Notes under the pieces: generated by a model | What the model saw: only the letters and a program-made list of their open reading frames with translations | Database searches by the model: none | What the model was told of the DNA's origin: nothing | In this document: positions 8,414 to 17,423 of the stretch, in pieces | Layout of the letters: every line of letters starts with the position of its first letter | Position numbering within the stretch: the first letter of the stretch is position 1 | NCBI GenBank assembly: GCA_035620975.1 | Contig: DASPFV010000288.1 | Coordinates: 1-33,035, forward strand | DNA length: 33,035 nt | Source of the DNA: DASPFV01 sp035620975 | GTDB lineage: Bacteria > Acidobacteriota > Vicinamibacteria > Vicinamibacterales > 2-12-FULL-66-21 | Direction: 5' to 3' | Program-made: the position numbers and the translations under genes

Positions 8414-8448
8414 AATAGCCATCCTGTTAAGGCTATTATGGCTATTAT
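8414..8448. promoter_or_regulatory. Repeat cluster at the start of the second antitoxin, probable autoregulatory operator
   Basis: AATAGCC at 8414-8420 is the reverse complement of GGCTATT, which occurs twice in a perfect 9-base tandem repeat GGCTATTAT (8431-8439 and 8440-8448). The two repeats contain two in-frame ATGs (8438 and 8447). Phd-type antitoxins commonly bind such repeats at their own promoter, and here binding would also cover the start codon. Confidence 0.55.
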
Positions 8449-8743
8449 GAAAAGGGCCAGTATCACCGAAGCGAAGAATAATCTCAGTGCGCTGATCGAT
8501 CGCGTGAAGGGCGGCGCGCCCGTGTTGATCGTCGACCGCGGGCGTCCGGTGGCTCGTCTCGAACCGGTGACCGCGACAGGTTCCGACGACGATAGCCGAC
8601 TGGCTCGGCTCGTTCGCGACGGCATCGTCCGACCAGCGCGCACGGTTGCGTCGAAAGGCCTGTTCGCGAGCAAACCTCCGAGTGCGAAGAAGGGCGCGTC
8701 GGGCGTTCGCGTGCTCCTCGAAGAGCGCCGGGACGGCCGATGA
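8447..8743 (+). CDS. Phd/YefM-type antitoxin of the PIN toxin pair
   Basis: 98 residues. The N-terminal DNA-binding fold reads SITEAKNNLSALIDRVKGG followed by PVLIVDRGRPVARLEP. The C-terminal tail (RLARLVRDGIVRPAR, ending VRVLLEERRDGR) is the type that wraps around VapC toxins. An in-frame ATG at 8438 gives three extra residues; the choice is uncertain because the two ATGs sit in a tandem repeat. The stop overlaps the toxin start as ATGA (8740-8743), the usual translational coupling of toxin-antitoxin pairs. Confidence 0.85.
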   Translation: MKRASITEAKNNLSALIDRVKGGAPVLIVDRGRPVARLEPVTATGSDDDSRLARLVRDGIVRPARTVASKGLFASKPPSAKKGASGVRVLLEERRDGR

Positions 8744-9177
8744 GATTCTGGGACGCGTCCGCGATCGTGCCGCTGCTCATCGCCGAGCCGATGACCAAGA
8801 CGCTCCAGGCGCTTGCCACGCGCGACCCGGCAATGCTGGTGTGGTGGGCGACAGAGGTCGAATGTGCGTCAGCGATTGCGCGGCTCGAACGTGACGGCGC
8901 GCTCGATGAGGCGGCGGCGATCGAGGCGTTCGATCGACTGAAACATCTGGCGGGTGCGTGGCACGAAGTGGATCCGAGCGATGGCATCCGAGAGGCTGCC
9001 GTACGATTTGTGCGCGTGCATCCTCTCCGCACCGCCGACGCGCTTCAGCTCGCCGCGGCGTTCGTCGCCGCAGAGCGGCGACCGTCATCGCTGGAGTTGG
9101 TCACACTCGATGACCGTCTCGCCGTCGCCGCGCGCAAAGAGGGTTTCGTGTTGATCGAAGTGTCGTCAAGCGAATAG
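8740..9177 (+). CDS. PIN-domain toxin (VapC-like ribonuclease)
   Basis: 145 residues, a standard PIN domain. The acidic metal-binding residues are D5 in FWDASAIVPL, E41 in TEVECASAIARLE, D100 in RTADALQLAAA and D124/D125 in TLDDRLA, so the nuclease site looks intact. VapC proteins cut tRNA or rRNA and halt translation when the antitoxin is degraded. Coupled by a 4-base overlap to the antitoxin. It ends only 12 bases before a fragment of an unrelated gene on the other strand, which suggests the module was inserted into, or replaced part of, older sequence. Confidence 0.88.
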   Translation: MRFWDASAIVPLLIAEPMTKTLQALATRDPAMLVWWATEVECASAIARLERDGALDEAAAIEAFDRLKHLAGAWHEVDPSDGIREAAVRFVRVHPLRTADALQLAAAFVAAERRPSSLELVTLDDRLAVAARKEGFVLIEVSSSE

Positions 9178-9189
9178 CCTGCCCGACAT

Positions 9190-9310
9190 CTATCGTTCGA
9201 TCCGGCCGGCCTGGAGCAGCGCCGGCCAGTTGAGGATCACACCCATGCTGTTGCGCACCTTGGTGTCGGCCGGCTTCAGGATGAGGAACCGCCGGCTGTC
9301 GGCGCTCACC
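9190..9310 (-). pseudogene. 3' remnant of a WD40/TolB-type protein gene
   Basis: On the minus strand this stretch reads VSADSRRFLILKPADTK, then NSMGVILNWPALLQAG and a TAG stop at 9190-9192. That matches the usual ending of large beta-propeller proteins (often Ser/Thr kinases with WD40/PD40 repeats) in Acidobacteriota, whose last residues are of the form 'S-x-D-G-x-R-F-L-x-x-K ... V-V-L-N-W'. Similarity stops upstream of the valine and the region passes into the hydrolase start site. It is a fragment of about 39 codons without a start of its own. Recognition is from memory of the family; no alignment was run. Confidence 0.6.
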
Positions 9311-9337
9311 GGTGGAGGTTCTCGGCAGGAGCGGAGC

Positions 9338-10099
9338 ATGAGGCATATCGAGATCAATGGCGTCGACCTGCACTATGACATCGTCGGGGATGGCGAGCCG
9401 GTGCTGTGGGTGCACGGCTTTTTCGGCGCCGGCTCGGACTGGCGCTACGTGTTTCCGGAACCGCCCGCGAACCTCCGGTTGATCGCTCCGGATCTGCGAG
9501 GCCATGGCGCATCCACGAACCCGTCCGACGAATTCTCGTTCCGACAGGCGGCGGCCGACCTCGAGTCGCTGCTGGATCATCTCGGCATCGCGTCGGTGAA
9601 GGCCATCGGCGTGAGCGGCGGGGGCATCGTCTTGCTGCACATGGCAACCGCACGACCGGCGCGCCTCGAATCGATGGTCATCGTCAGCGCGCCGCCCTAC
9701 TTTCCGCTCCAGGCCCGCGCGGTTCAGCGGCAGGTGTCCGAGTCGACGTTCGGCGAGGCCGAGCTCGGCATGATGCGGATGCGTCATGGCGAGGAACGAT
9801 GGCAACAGCTGCTGCGCCACTGCCGTGGCCTTGCCGACAGCTATGACGACGTGAGCTTCACCCCGCCGTCGCTGTCGCGGGTCAGCGCCAGGACGTTGAT
9901 CGTCTTCGGCGACGACGATCCGCTTTACCCGGTTGCGCTCGCGCTGGAGCTGAGGGCCGCCATTCCGGCATCGCACCTCTGGATCCTGCCTGGCGCCGGA
10001 CACGCGCCGATCTTCGGCCCGCACGCGCCGGCCTTCGTCGCCACGGCGCTGCCTTTCCTGCAGGGCGCGTGGCCGGAGGCTGCCCGGGCGATGCCTTGA
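9338..10099 (+). CDS. Alpha/beta hydrolase
   Basis: 253 residues, single-domain alpha/beta-hydrolase fold. The oxyanion-hole segment WVHGFFGAGSDW (24-35) is followed by the nucleophile elbow G-V-S93-G-G, then the acid region VFGDDDPLYP and the catalytic histidine in PGAGHAPIFG. The strand-turn PDLRGHGAS is typical of esterases, haloperoxidase-like and ring-fission hydrolases. No signal peptide. The frame is open from 9230, but the ATG at 9338 has an AGGAG ribosome-binding site a few bases upstream and begins exactly where the domain begins. Substrate is unknown; esterase/lactonase activity is the general expectation. Confidence 0.85.
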   Translation: MRHIEINGVDLHYDIVGDGEPVLWVHGFFGAGSDWRYVFPEPPANLRLIAPDLRGHGASTNPSDEFSFRQAAADLESLLDHLGIASVKAIGVSGGGIVLLHMATARPARLESMVIVSAPPYFPLQARAVQRQVSESTFGEAELGMMRMRHGEERWQQLLRHCRGLADSYDDVSFTPPSLSRVSARTLIVFGDDDPLYPVALALELRAAIPASHLWILPGAGHAPIFGPHAPAFVATALPFLQGAWPEAARAMP

Positions 10100-10234
10100 G
10101 CCACGCGATATCCTCGTCATTCTCTCCCGCGGGGCATGCGGCTCATGATGGGCCCGCTGGCGCCGGCATGCGGCTGGTGTCGCGCGCCGCTCGACGTCGG
10201 TCCCCTCGGTCCCGTTACCTGACCGGGCCTCGCC

Positions 10235-10256
10235 GCCCGTTCGAGCCGAAACGGGC
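10235..10256 (+). promoter_or_regulatory. 7-bp hairpin immediately upstream of the AlkZ-like gene
   Basis: GCCCGTT (10235-10241) and AACGGGC (10250-10256) form a stem with an 8-base loop that ends 6 bases before the ATG at 10263. No clear ribosome-binding site is seen there. The hairpin could modulate initiation or mark the end of the hydrolase transcript. Confidence 0.3.
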
Positions 10257-10262
10257 CCCTCG

Positions 10263-11339
10263 ATGAACGGCGAGATAGCCGGGCGGCGGCTCGACAATCA
10301 GCGCATCACGCGCGTTGCGCGCCTTCGGCCGGCGGATGTCGTGAGCTGGCTCGGCGCCATGCAGGCGCAGGAATACGATGCCGCCAGGTGGGCCATCGGG
10401 CTGCGCATGCAGGACGGGACCGCCGACGCGGACATCGAGGGCGCCTTCAATGACGGACGAATCCTTCGAACCCACGTCATGCGGCCGACGTGGCACTTCG
10501 TCACGCCGTCCGACGTCCGCTGGTTGCTCGAGCTCACGGCTCCGCGCGTGCAGCGCCTCATGGCGTCCTACAATCGTCGCCTGGAGCTGGATTCGCGGAC
10601 GCTCACGCGCGGAACCGCTGTGATCGAACGTGCGCTGCGGGGCCGCCGCTACCTGACGCGGACCGAACTCGGCGAGCGGCTTCACCGCGCGGGGCTCGGG
10701 ATGGCAGGGCAGCGGCTCGCGCACCTGGCCATGCATGCCGAGCTCGAGGGTATCATCTGCAGCGGCCCACGCCGCGGCAGGCAGTCTACCTATGCCCTCC
10801 TCGCGGAACGGGCGCCGGACGCGCGTTCGATGTCGCGCGATGAGGCGCTCGCCACTCTCGGTCAGCGGTTCTTCCGGAGCCATGGGCCCGCGACGATCAG
10901 GGATTTCGTCTGGTGGTCCGGACTCACCACGGCCGACGCGACGCGTGCGCTCGACATGATCAGCGCGCGTCGAGAAGACGTCGGAGGACTGCGCTACTGG
11001 ACGTGCGGCTCGGCACCGCGTGTCGCAAGGCGCGATGACATGGCACACATGCTGCCCGTCTATGACGAGTACCTCGTTGCTTACCGCGACCGCGATGCCG
11101 TGCCGCATGGTCCTTCGACCATCGTCTCGGGAGGGCGCGGCTCCGTGACTTTCCAGCACGCGCTCCTGATCCGCGGGCAGGTGGCTGGCACCTGGCGGAC
11201 GACGCGACACGCGGGAAAAGTCCTCGTGCACGTGGTGCCGCTGCGCCGCCTGAGTCGCTCGGAACGAGGAGCGCTTGGCGAGGCCGTGCGTCGATATGAG
11301 CGGTTCCTTGCGACTGGCGTAACGCTCACACTCGGATAG
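10263..11339 (+). CDS. AlkZ/YcaQ-like winged-helix protein (putative DNA glycosylase)
   Basis: 358 residues of the HTH_42 (winged-helix DNA-binding, formerly DUF1006) family. The signature segment LGAMQAQEYDAARWAIGLR is present, with Q34-A-Q36 corresponding to the catalytic QxQ of Streptomyces AlkZ, which unhooks interstrand crosslinks. Further family stretches are RTHVMRPTWHFVTPSDVRWLL (here split around 70-90), GPATIRDFVWWSGLT and HMLPVYDEYLVAYRDR. Many AlkZ-like proteins sit alone or near biosynthetic clusters as self-resistance enzymes; nothing here points to a cluster, so a housekeeping or alkylation-repair role is the fair guess. Start ATG at 10263 fits the family N-terminus. Confidence 0.8.
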   Translation: MNGEIAGRRLDNQRITRVARLRPADVVSWLGAMQAQEYDAARWAIGLRMQDGTADADIEGAFNDGRILRTHVMRPTWHFVTPSDVRWLLELTAPRVQRLMASYNRRLELDSRTLTRGTAVIERALRGRRYLTRTELGERLHRAGLGMAGQRLAHLAMHAELEGIICSGPRRGRQSTYALLAERAPDARSMSRDEALATLGQRFFRSHGPATIRDFVWWSGLTTADATRALDMISARREDVGGLRYWTCGSAPRVARRDDMAHMLPVYDEYLVAYRDRDAVPHGPSTIVSGGRGSVTFQHALLIRGQVAGTWRTTRHAGKVLVHVVPLRRLSRSERGALGEAVRRYERFLATGVTLTLG

Positions 11340-11353
11340 TCCATGCGATAGAC

Positions 11354-12370
11354 ATGATGCGGACCATGGCCCTTCTCCATCCGGGCGCCGGGAGGCTGCA
11401 GGAGTTGTCGAAGACCGTCCCGCCGCTGGAGCCGCACCAGCTCCTCGTGGCCGTCCTTGCCTGCGGCGTCTGCCGCACGGACCTGCACGTCGTCGACGGC
11501 GAGCTCCCGGACGTCAGGACGCCGATCGTGCCGGGGCACGAGATCGTCGGACGCGTCGAATCGGTGGGAGCCACGGTCACCGGCTTCGCGCGCGGCGATC
11601 GGGTCGGCATCCCCTGGCTCGGCTGGACGTGCGGCGCCTGCCAGTACTGCAGCAGCGGCCGCGAAAACCTCTGCCCGTCGGCCCGGTTCACCGGCTATCA
11701 GATCGACGGCGGCTACGCCGACTACACCGTCGCCGACGCGCGATTCTGCTTCCCGCTGCCGGATTGCTACGACGACCTGCATGCAGCGCCGCTGCTGTGC
11801 GCGGGCCTGATCGGGTATCGCGCGTACCGGCTGGCGGGCAGCGTGAAACGGCTGGGGATCTACGGATTCGGGGCCGCGGCGCACATCATCGCGCAGGTCG
11901 CTGTCCATCAGGGCCGCGAGGTCCTGGCGTTCGTGACGCCGGGCGACGCGCAGGCGGAGGCGTTCGCGCGCGAGGTCGGCGCCGCCTGGGCCGGGCCGTC
12001 CGATCGCCCCGGCCCCTCGCCGCTGGACGCGGCGATCATCTTCGCGCCCGTCGGCCGACTGGTCCCCGAAGCCCTGTCCCGCGTCGTCCCCGGCGGCACG
12101 GTGGTGTGCGCCGGGATTCACATGAGCAACATCCCATCGTTCCCCTACTCACTGCTGTGGGAAGAACGCACGGTCCGCTCCGTCGCGAACCTCACGCGCG
12201 ACGACGCCCGCGAGTTCCTCGCCGTCGCGGCCGGCCTGCCGATCCGGACGCACGTGCGCGCCTACGGACTGGCGGAGGCCAACGCCGCGCTCGAGGATCT
12301 GCGAGCCGGACGATTGACGGGCGCCGCGGTGATAGCAGGAAACATCAGGGGCCCCTCGGGACCGGCATGA
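11354..12370 (+). CDS. Zinc-dependent alcohol dehydrogenase (MDR family)
   Basis: 338 residues, medium-chain dehydrogenase/reductase. Catalytic zinc ligands are C40 (CGVCRTDLH), H62 with E63 (PGHE) and C149; the structural zinc is held by C93, C96, C99 and C107. The Rossmann nucleotide site is GIYGFGAAAH (168-177), an AdhP/AdhA-like form without the usual third glycine spacing. Expected activity is NAD(P)H-linked interconversion of primary alcohols and aldehydes. Two ATGs are adjacent (11354, 11357). It follows the AlkZ-like gene after 14 bases, so co-transcription is likely. It is convergent with the outer-membrane protein gene, and a strong hairpin lies between them. Confidence 0.9.
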   Translation: MMRTMALLHPGAGRLQELSKTVPPLEPHQLLVAVLACGVCRTDLHVVDGELPDVRTPIVPGHEIVGRVESVGATVTGFARGDRVGIPWLGWTCGACQYCSSGRENLCPSARFTGYQIDGGYADYTVADARFCFPLPDCYDDLHAAPLLCAGLIGYRAYRLAGSVKRLGIYGFGAAAHIIAQVAVHQGREVLAFVTPGDAQAEAFAREVGAAWAGPSDRPGPSPLDAAIIFAPVGRLVPEALSRVVPGGTVVCAGIHMSNIPSFPYSLLWEERTVRSVANLTRDDAREFLAVAAGLPIRTHVRAYGLAEANAALEDLRAGRLTGAAVIAGNIRGPSGPA

Positions 12371-12451
12371 CGCCCGATTTCGGCCCTGGTCATCCCCGCC
12401 TGGACGCTCGATCTTCGACAGCTGGTGGAGCATGGTGGCGGCTGTCCGCGA

Positions 12452-12481
12452 CGCGCGCAGGACGAGGTTCGCCTGCGCGCG
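12452..12481. terminator. GC-rich stem-loop between convergent genes
   Basis: A perfect 10-bp stem (CGCGCGCAGG at 12452-12461, CCTGCGCGCG at 12472-12481) with a 10-base loop sits in the 126-bp gap between the alcohol dehydrogenase and the outer-membrane protein gene. It could end both transcripts. No T-run follows on either strand, so it is not a canonical intrinsic terminator. Confidence 0.5.
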
Positions 12482-12496
12482 ACGGGCGCCGTGTGT

Positions 12497-13231
12497 TCAG
12501 AAACCAAACCGCACCACGCCGGTAATCGGAACGGACCAGCCGCTGCCGGCGTCGTTCAGGTTCTCGAGACCGGTGCCCGTGAGGCCCTCGATCTGCGAGA
12601 GGTCGGTGTGATAGCGCACGCCGCCCTCGACGCCGACGCTGAACTGGGGCGACAGGGCGACGAGCACGCCGGCGCCCCCGCCGAAGACAGGGACGGTACT
12701 ATCGCCGAAGAACGGAGTGTCGGGGAGGACGACGCCCGCCGCCGGAACGCTGAACGTGCCCGGGATGGCGTCGATGCGGCGGAAGCCGGCCAGCGCGGAC
12801 ACGTACGGCGTGATCCGCGCGTCCGGTGTGAAGTGATACCGCATCCCGGCGTCGAGGCCGTAGCTGGCGTACTCGCCGAACGAGGCGCGCAGATCGAGCG
12901 TCGCCACGGTGCCGACCGAGAGCTCGGACGATTCCGCGCGACCCCACGCGAAATCGCCGAACAGCTCGATGTTGCGTGTGACGCCGTAGCCGACGCCCGC
13001 GCGCCAGCCCAGGCCGGGATCGTAGATGTCCGAGTTGGTCTTCGCGTCAACCGCAGTCGGAAGCCCGAGCACGGTCCCGCTTCCCCCCTCGTGGAACTCG
13101 CCGCCGGCCGGAATGGAGGCGCCGCCGCTGAAGGTCACGCTCCAGCGGCCCTGGAGTCCGGCGTCCTGGGCGAAGGCCGCGGGCGCAGCCGCCAGCAGCA
13201 TCGCCATCGCGATATAGGCTGTCTTCTTCAT
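12497..13231 (-). CDS. Outer-membrane beta-barrel protein (OmpA/OmpW-like porin family)
   Basis: 244 residues with a clear signal peptide (MKKTAYIAMAMLLAAAPAAFA). The rest alternates short amphipathic strands and Gly-rich turns (WSVTFSGGASIPAGGEF, RAGVGYGVTRNIELFGDFAW, GMRYHFTPDARITPYVSALAG) and ends in F-G-F, the usual C-terminal aromatic signal for barrel assembly. About eight strands are likely. The ATG at 13231 is preferred to one at 13288 because it starts the signal peptide and has an AAGGAG site upstream. It is the last gene of a probable minus-strand operon with the fasciclin and DUF378 genes. Specific function unknown. Confidence 0.82.
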   Translation of the reverse strand: MKKTAYIAMAMLLAAAPAAFAQDAGLQGRWSVTFSGGASIPAGGEFHEGGSGTVLGLPTAVDAKTNSDIYDPGLGWRAGVGYGVTRNIELFGDFAWGRAESSELSVGTVATLDLRASFGEYASYGLDAGMRYHFTPDARITPYVSALAGFRRIDAIPGTFSVPAAGVVLPDTPFFGDSTVPVFGGGAGVLVALSPQFSVGVEGGVRYHTDLSQIEGLTGTGLENLNDAGSGWSVPITGVVRFGF

Positions 13232-13295
13232 GTGCAATCTCACTCCTTGAAAGGCTCTGGGCTCCCGCCCCAAGCTCCTGATGGCCAAACCATCC

Positions 13296-13790
13296 CTACT
13301 TGGTCGCGTCCGGCAGGATCACGCTGTCGATCACGTGGATGACGCCGTTGGACGCGGCGATGTCGGTCTTGACGACCTTCGCGTTCTCGACGGTCACCGT
13401 ACCGCCGCTCGTCGAGATATCGATCGTGTCGCCGCTCACGGCCCTGGCCGTCTGCAGCTTGACGACCTCTGCCGACGTCACTCGGCCCGGCACGACGTGG
13501 TAGGTGAGGATGCGCTGCAGCTTCGCCTTGTTCTCCGGCTTCAAGAGGTCCTGCAGCGTGGACGCCGGCAGTTTCGCGAATGCCTCGTCGGTCGGCGCGA
13601 AGACCGTGAACGGGCCCTTGCCCTTCAGCGTGTCCACGAGATCCGCGGCCTGCAGCGCCTTCGCGAGCGTCTGGAACGAGCCGGCCGCGACCGCCGTGTC
13701 GACGATGTCCCTGGTTCCGTGCGGACCCTGTGCGGCCGCCGGGGCCGCGAGCGACATCAGTGCGATGCCCAGTGCAAACTGCTTGAACAT
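13296..13790 (-). CDS. Secreted fasciclin (FAS1) domain protein
   Basis: 164 residues: signal peptide to about residue 21 (ending AAPAAAQ), then one FAS1 domain. The conserved H1 motif reads FTVFAPTDEAFAKLP and the H2 motif NGVIHVIDSVILP; LTYHVVPGRVTSAEV lies between them. FAS1 proteins act in cell adhesion or surface attachment and are usually monomeric. A good AAGGAG ribosome-binding site precedes the ATG. Spaced 32 bases from the DUF378 gene upstream and 64 bases from the barrel protein downstream on the same strand. Confidence 0.92.
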   Translation of the reverse strand: MFKQFALGIALMSLAAPAAAQGPHGTRDIVDTAVAAGSFQTLAKALQAADLVDTLKGKGPFTVFAPTDEAFAKLPASTLQDLLKPENKAKLQRILTYHVVPGRVTSAEVVKLQTARAVSGDTIDISTSGGTVTVENAKVVKTDIAASNGVIHVIDSVILPDATK

Positions 13791-13822
13791 GAGTGGTCTC
13801 CTTCTGTTGTCCGATGAATCCG

Positions 13823-14053
13823 TTACCGCGTTGCGAGCGGCGCGTCAGCCGCGTGCACGCCCTTCCACATGACCGCGCGGTAGACCCCCGCGGCCCCGAC
13901 CAGCGTGTAAATCACCGCCGTCAGCGCCGACGTCTCGCCGAACCGCATGCCGAAGAGCGCGGCCACCAGGTCGAACTGCGCCAGCCCGACCAGCCCCCAG
14001 TTGAGTGCCCCGACGACGAGCAGCACCGTCGCCAGCGCGTCTACCTGCCTCAT
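13823..14053 (-). CDS. DUF378 small membrane protein
   Basis: 76 residues with two membrane helices. The DUF378 hallmark LLVVGALNWGLVGLAQFDLVAALFG-type segment is near the N-terminus, followed by a second helix (SALTAVIYTLVGAAGVYRAV). The frame is open upstream to 14113, but the ATG at 14053 begins the domain and has an AAAGGA site. Function of the family is unknown; it is commonly near stress or envelope genes. It is the first gene of the probable operon continuing with fasciclin and the barrel protein. Confidence 0.88.
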   Translation of the reverse strand: MRQVDALATVLLVVGALNWGLVGLAQFDLVAALFGMRFGETSALTAVIYTLVGAAGVYRAVMWKGVHAADAPLATR

Positions 14054-14421
14054 CACTTCACGTCCTTTCGTCCCGCACCCGGCGCCATGCCGGTGCCGGT
14101 GCCGTGGCTTCACTAGTAATCAAAACCACTGTCGCAGGAGTAAATTCCGCCCACAGCAAAAGTCATGTTCCCAATGCGAAAATCGGCAGCGGAATTTGAA
14201 CCGTGGGTCAAAGGACGTGAAGGGCCGGGAGGGAGCTAGTCGGCTCTTGCGTGCTGCGTTGCCGTTGACCGCTTCCAACCATCGCTGTGACGGCTTCTGG
14301 TTCTGACGAGCCAGATGTTCGACCCTGCCTCATCGCGCCGCGTGAGCGGCGGTGGCACCTATGCGGTCTTGCGCAGCGGCCGGACCTTCCCCTCCACGTC
14401 CGCGTGCCATAATCCCCCACG
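14054..14421. other. Divergent intergenic region of 368 bp
   Basis: Separates the DUF378 operon from the kinase gene. It holds a 9-base inverted repeat (14142-14197) that may be the scar of a mobile element, the presumed promoter for the DUF378 operon, and a CATAAT box (14408-14413) just 8 bases before the kinase ATG. No protein-coding frame in it looks real. Confidence 0.5.
14142..14197. repeat. 9-bp inverted repeat, possible insertion-sequence scar
   Basis: AAATTCCGC (14142-14150) and GCGGAATTT (14189-14197) are perfect reverse complements 38 bases apart. The base composition and the following 'GAACCGTGGGTCAAAGG' are reminiscent of the terminal repeats of IS21-type elements. No transposase frame is present, so at most it is a remnant. 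Resemblance is from memory. Confidence 0.3.
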
Positions 14422-17001
<2,580 letters not shown>

Positions 17002-17209
17002 CGGAAAGCCAGGGGTGGAGCACAGCGCGGGAGGTGGCGCTGAAGACCTGCCCGGCCAGTTCGGTCTCCACAGTCGCCGCTGACACGCGTCAAGCGTGAA
17101 GCGCAGAGCTGGCAGCGCTCAATCACGCCATGGGCCGCCTGCACTGGCATCGCCGTGCGGACCCTTCGATGTCTCGCACCCGCAGGTCCCGGCGCTCGTA
17201 TCAGGAAGT

Positions 17210-17404
17210 ATGGTGACGTTACTGATCTGGCTGCTGGTGCTGGTGGTCTGCTGGCCGATCGCGGTGCTGGCCCTGGTGCTCTATCCGATCCTCTGGCTGC
17301 TGCTGCTCCCATTCCGCCTGGTCGGAATCGCGGTGGACGGCGTCTTCGAGCTTCTTGGAGCGCTGGTCAGACTGCCGGCACGAGCGCTCGGCGCCAGGCG
17401 CTGA
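17210..17404 (+). CDS. Small membrane protein of unknown function
   Basis: 64 residues with two hydrophobic helices: TLLIWLLVLVVCWPIAVLAL and LYPILWLLLLPFRLVGIAV, the second followed by an amphipathic end (VFELLGALVRLPARALG). The frame is open from 17096, but the ATG at 17210 begins the hydrophobic part and has AGGA just upstream. Small proteins of this Leu/Pro/Trp-rich pattern recur in Acidobacteriota, from memory, without a known function. It lies 208 bases after the kinase, in the same direction, and is convergent with the next gene. Confidence 0.65.
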   Translation: MVTLLIWLLVLVVCWPIAVLALVLYPILWLLLLPFRLVGIAVDGVFELLGALVRLPARALGARR

Positions 17405-17423
17405 GAGCCCGTCGTGGCCGTGC

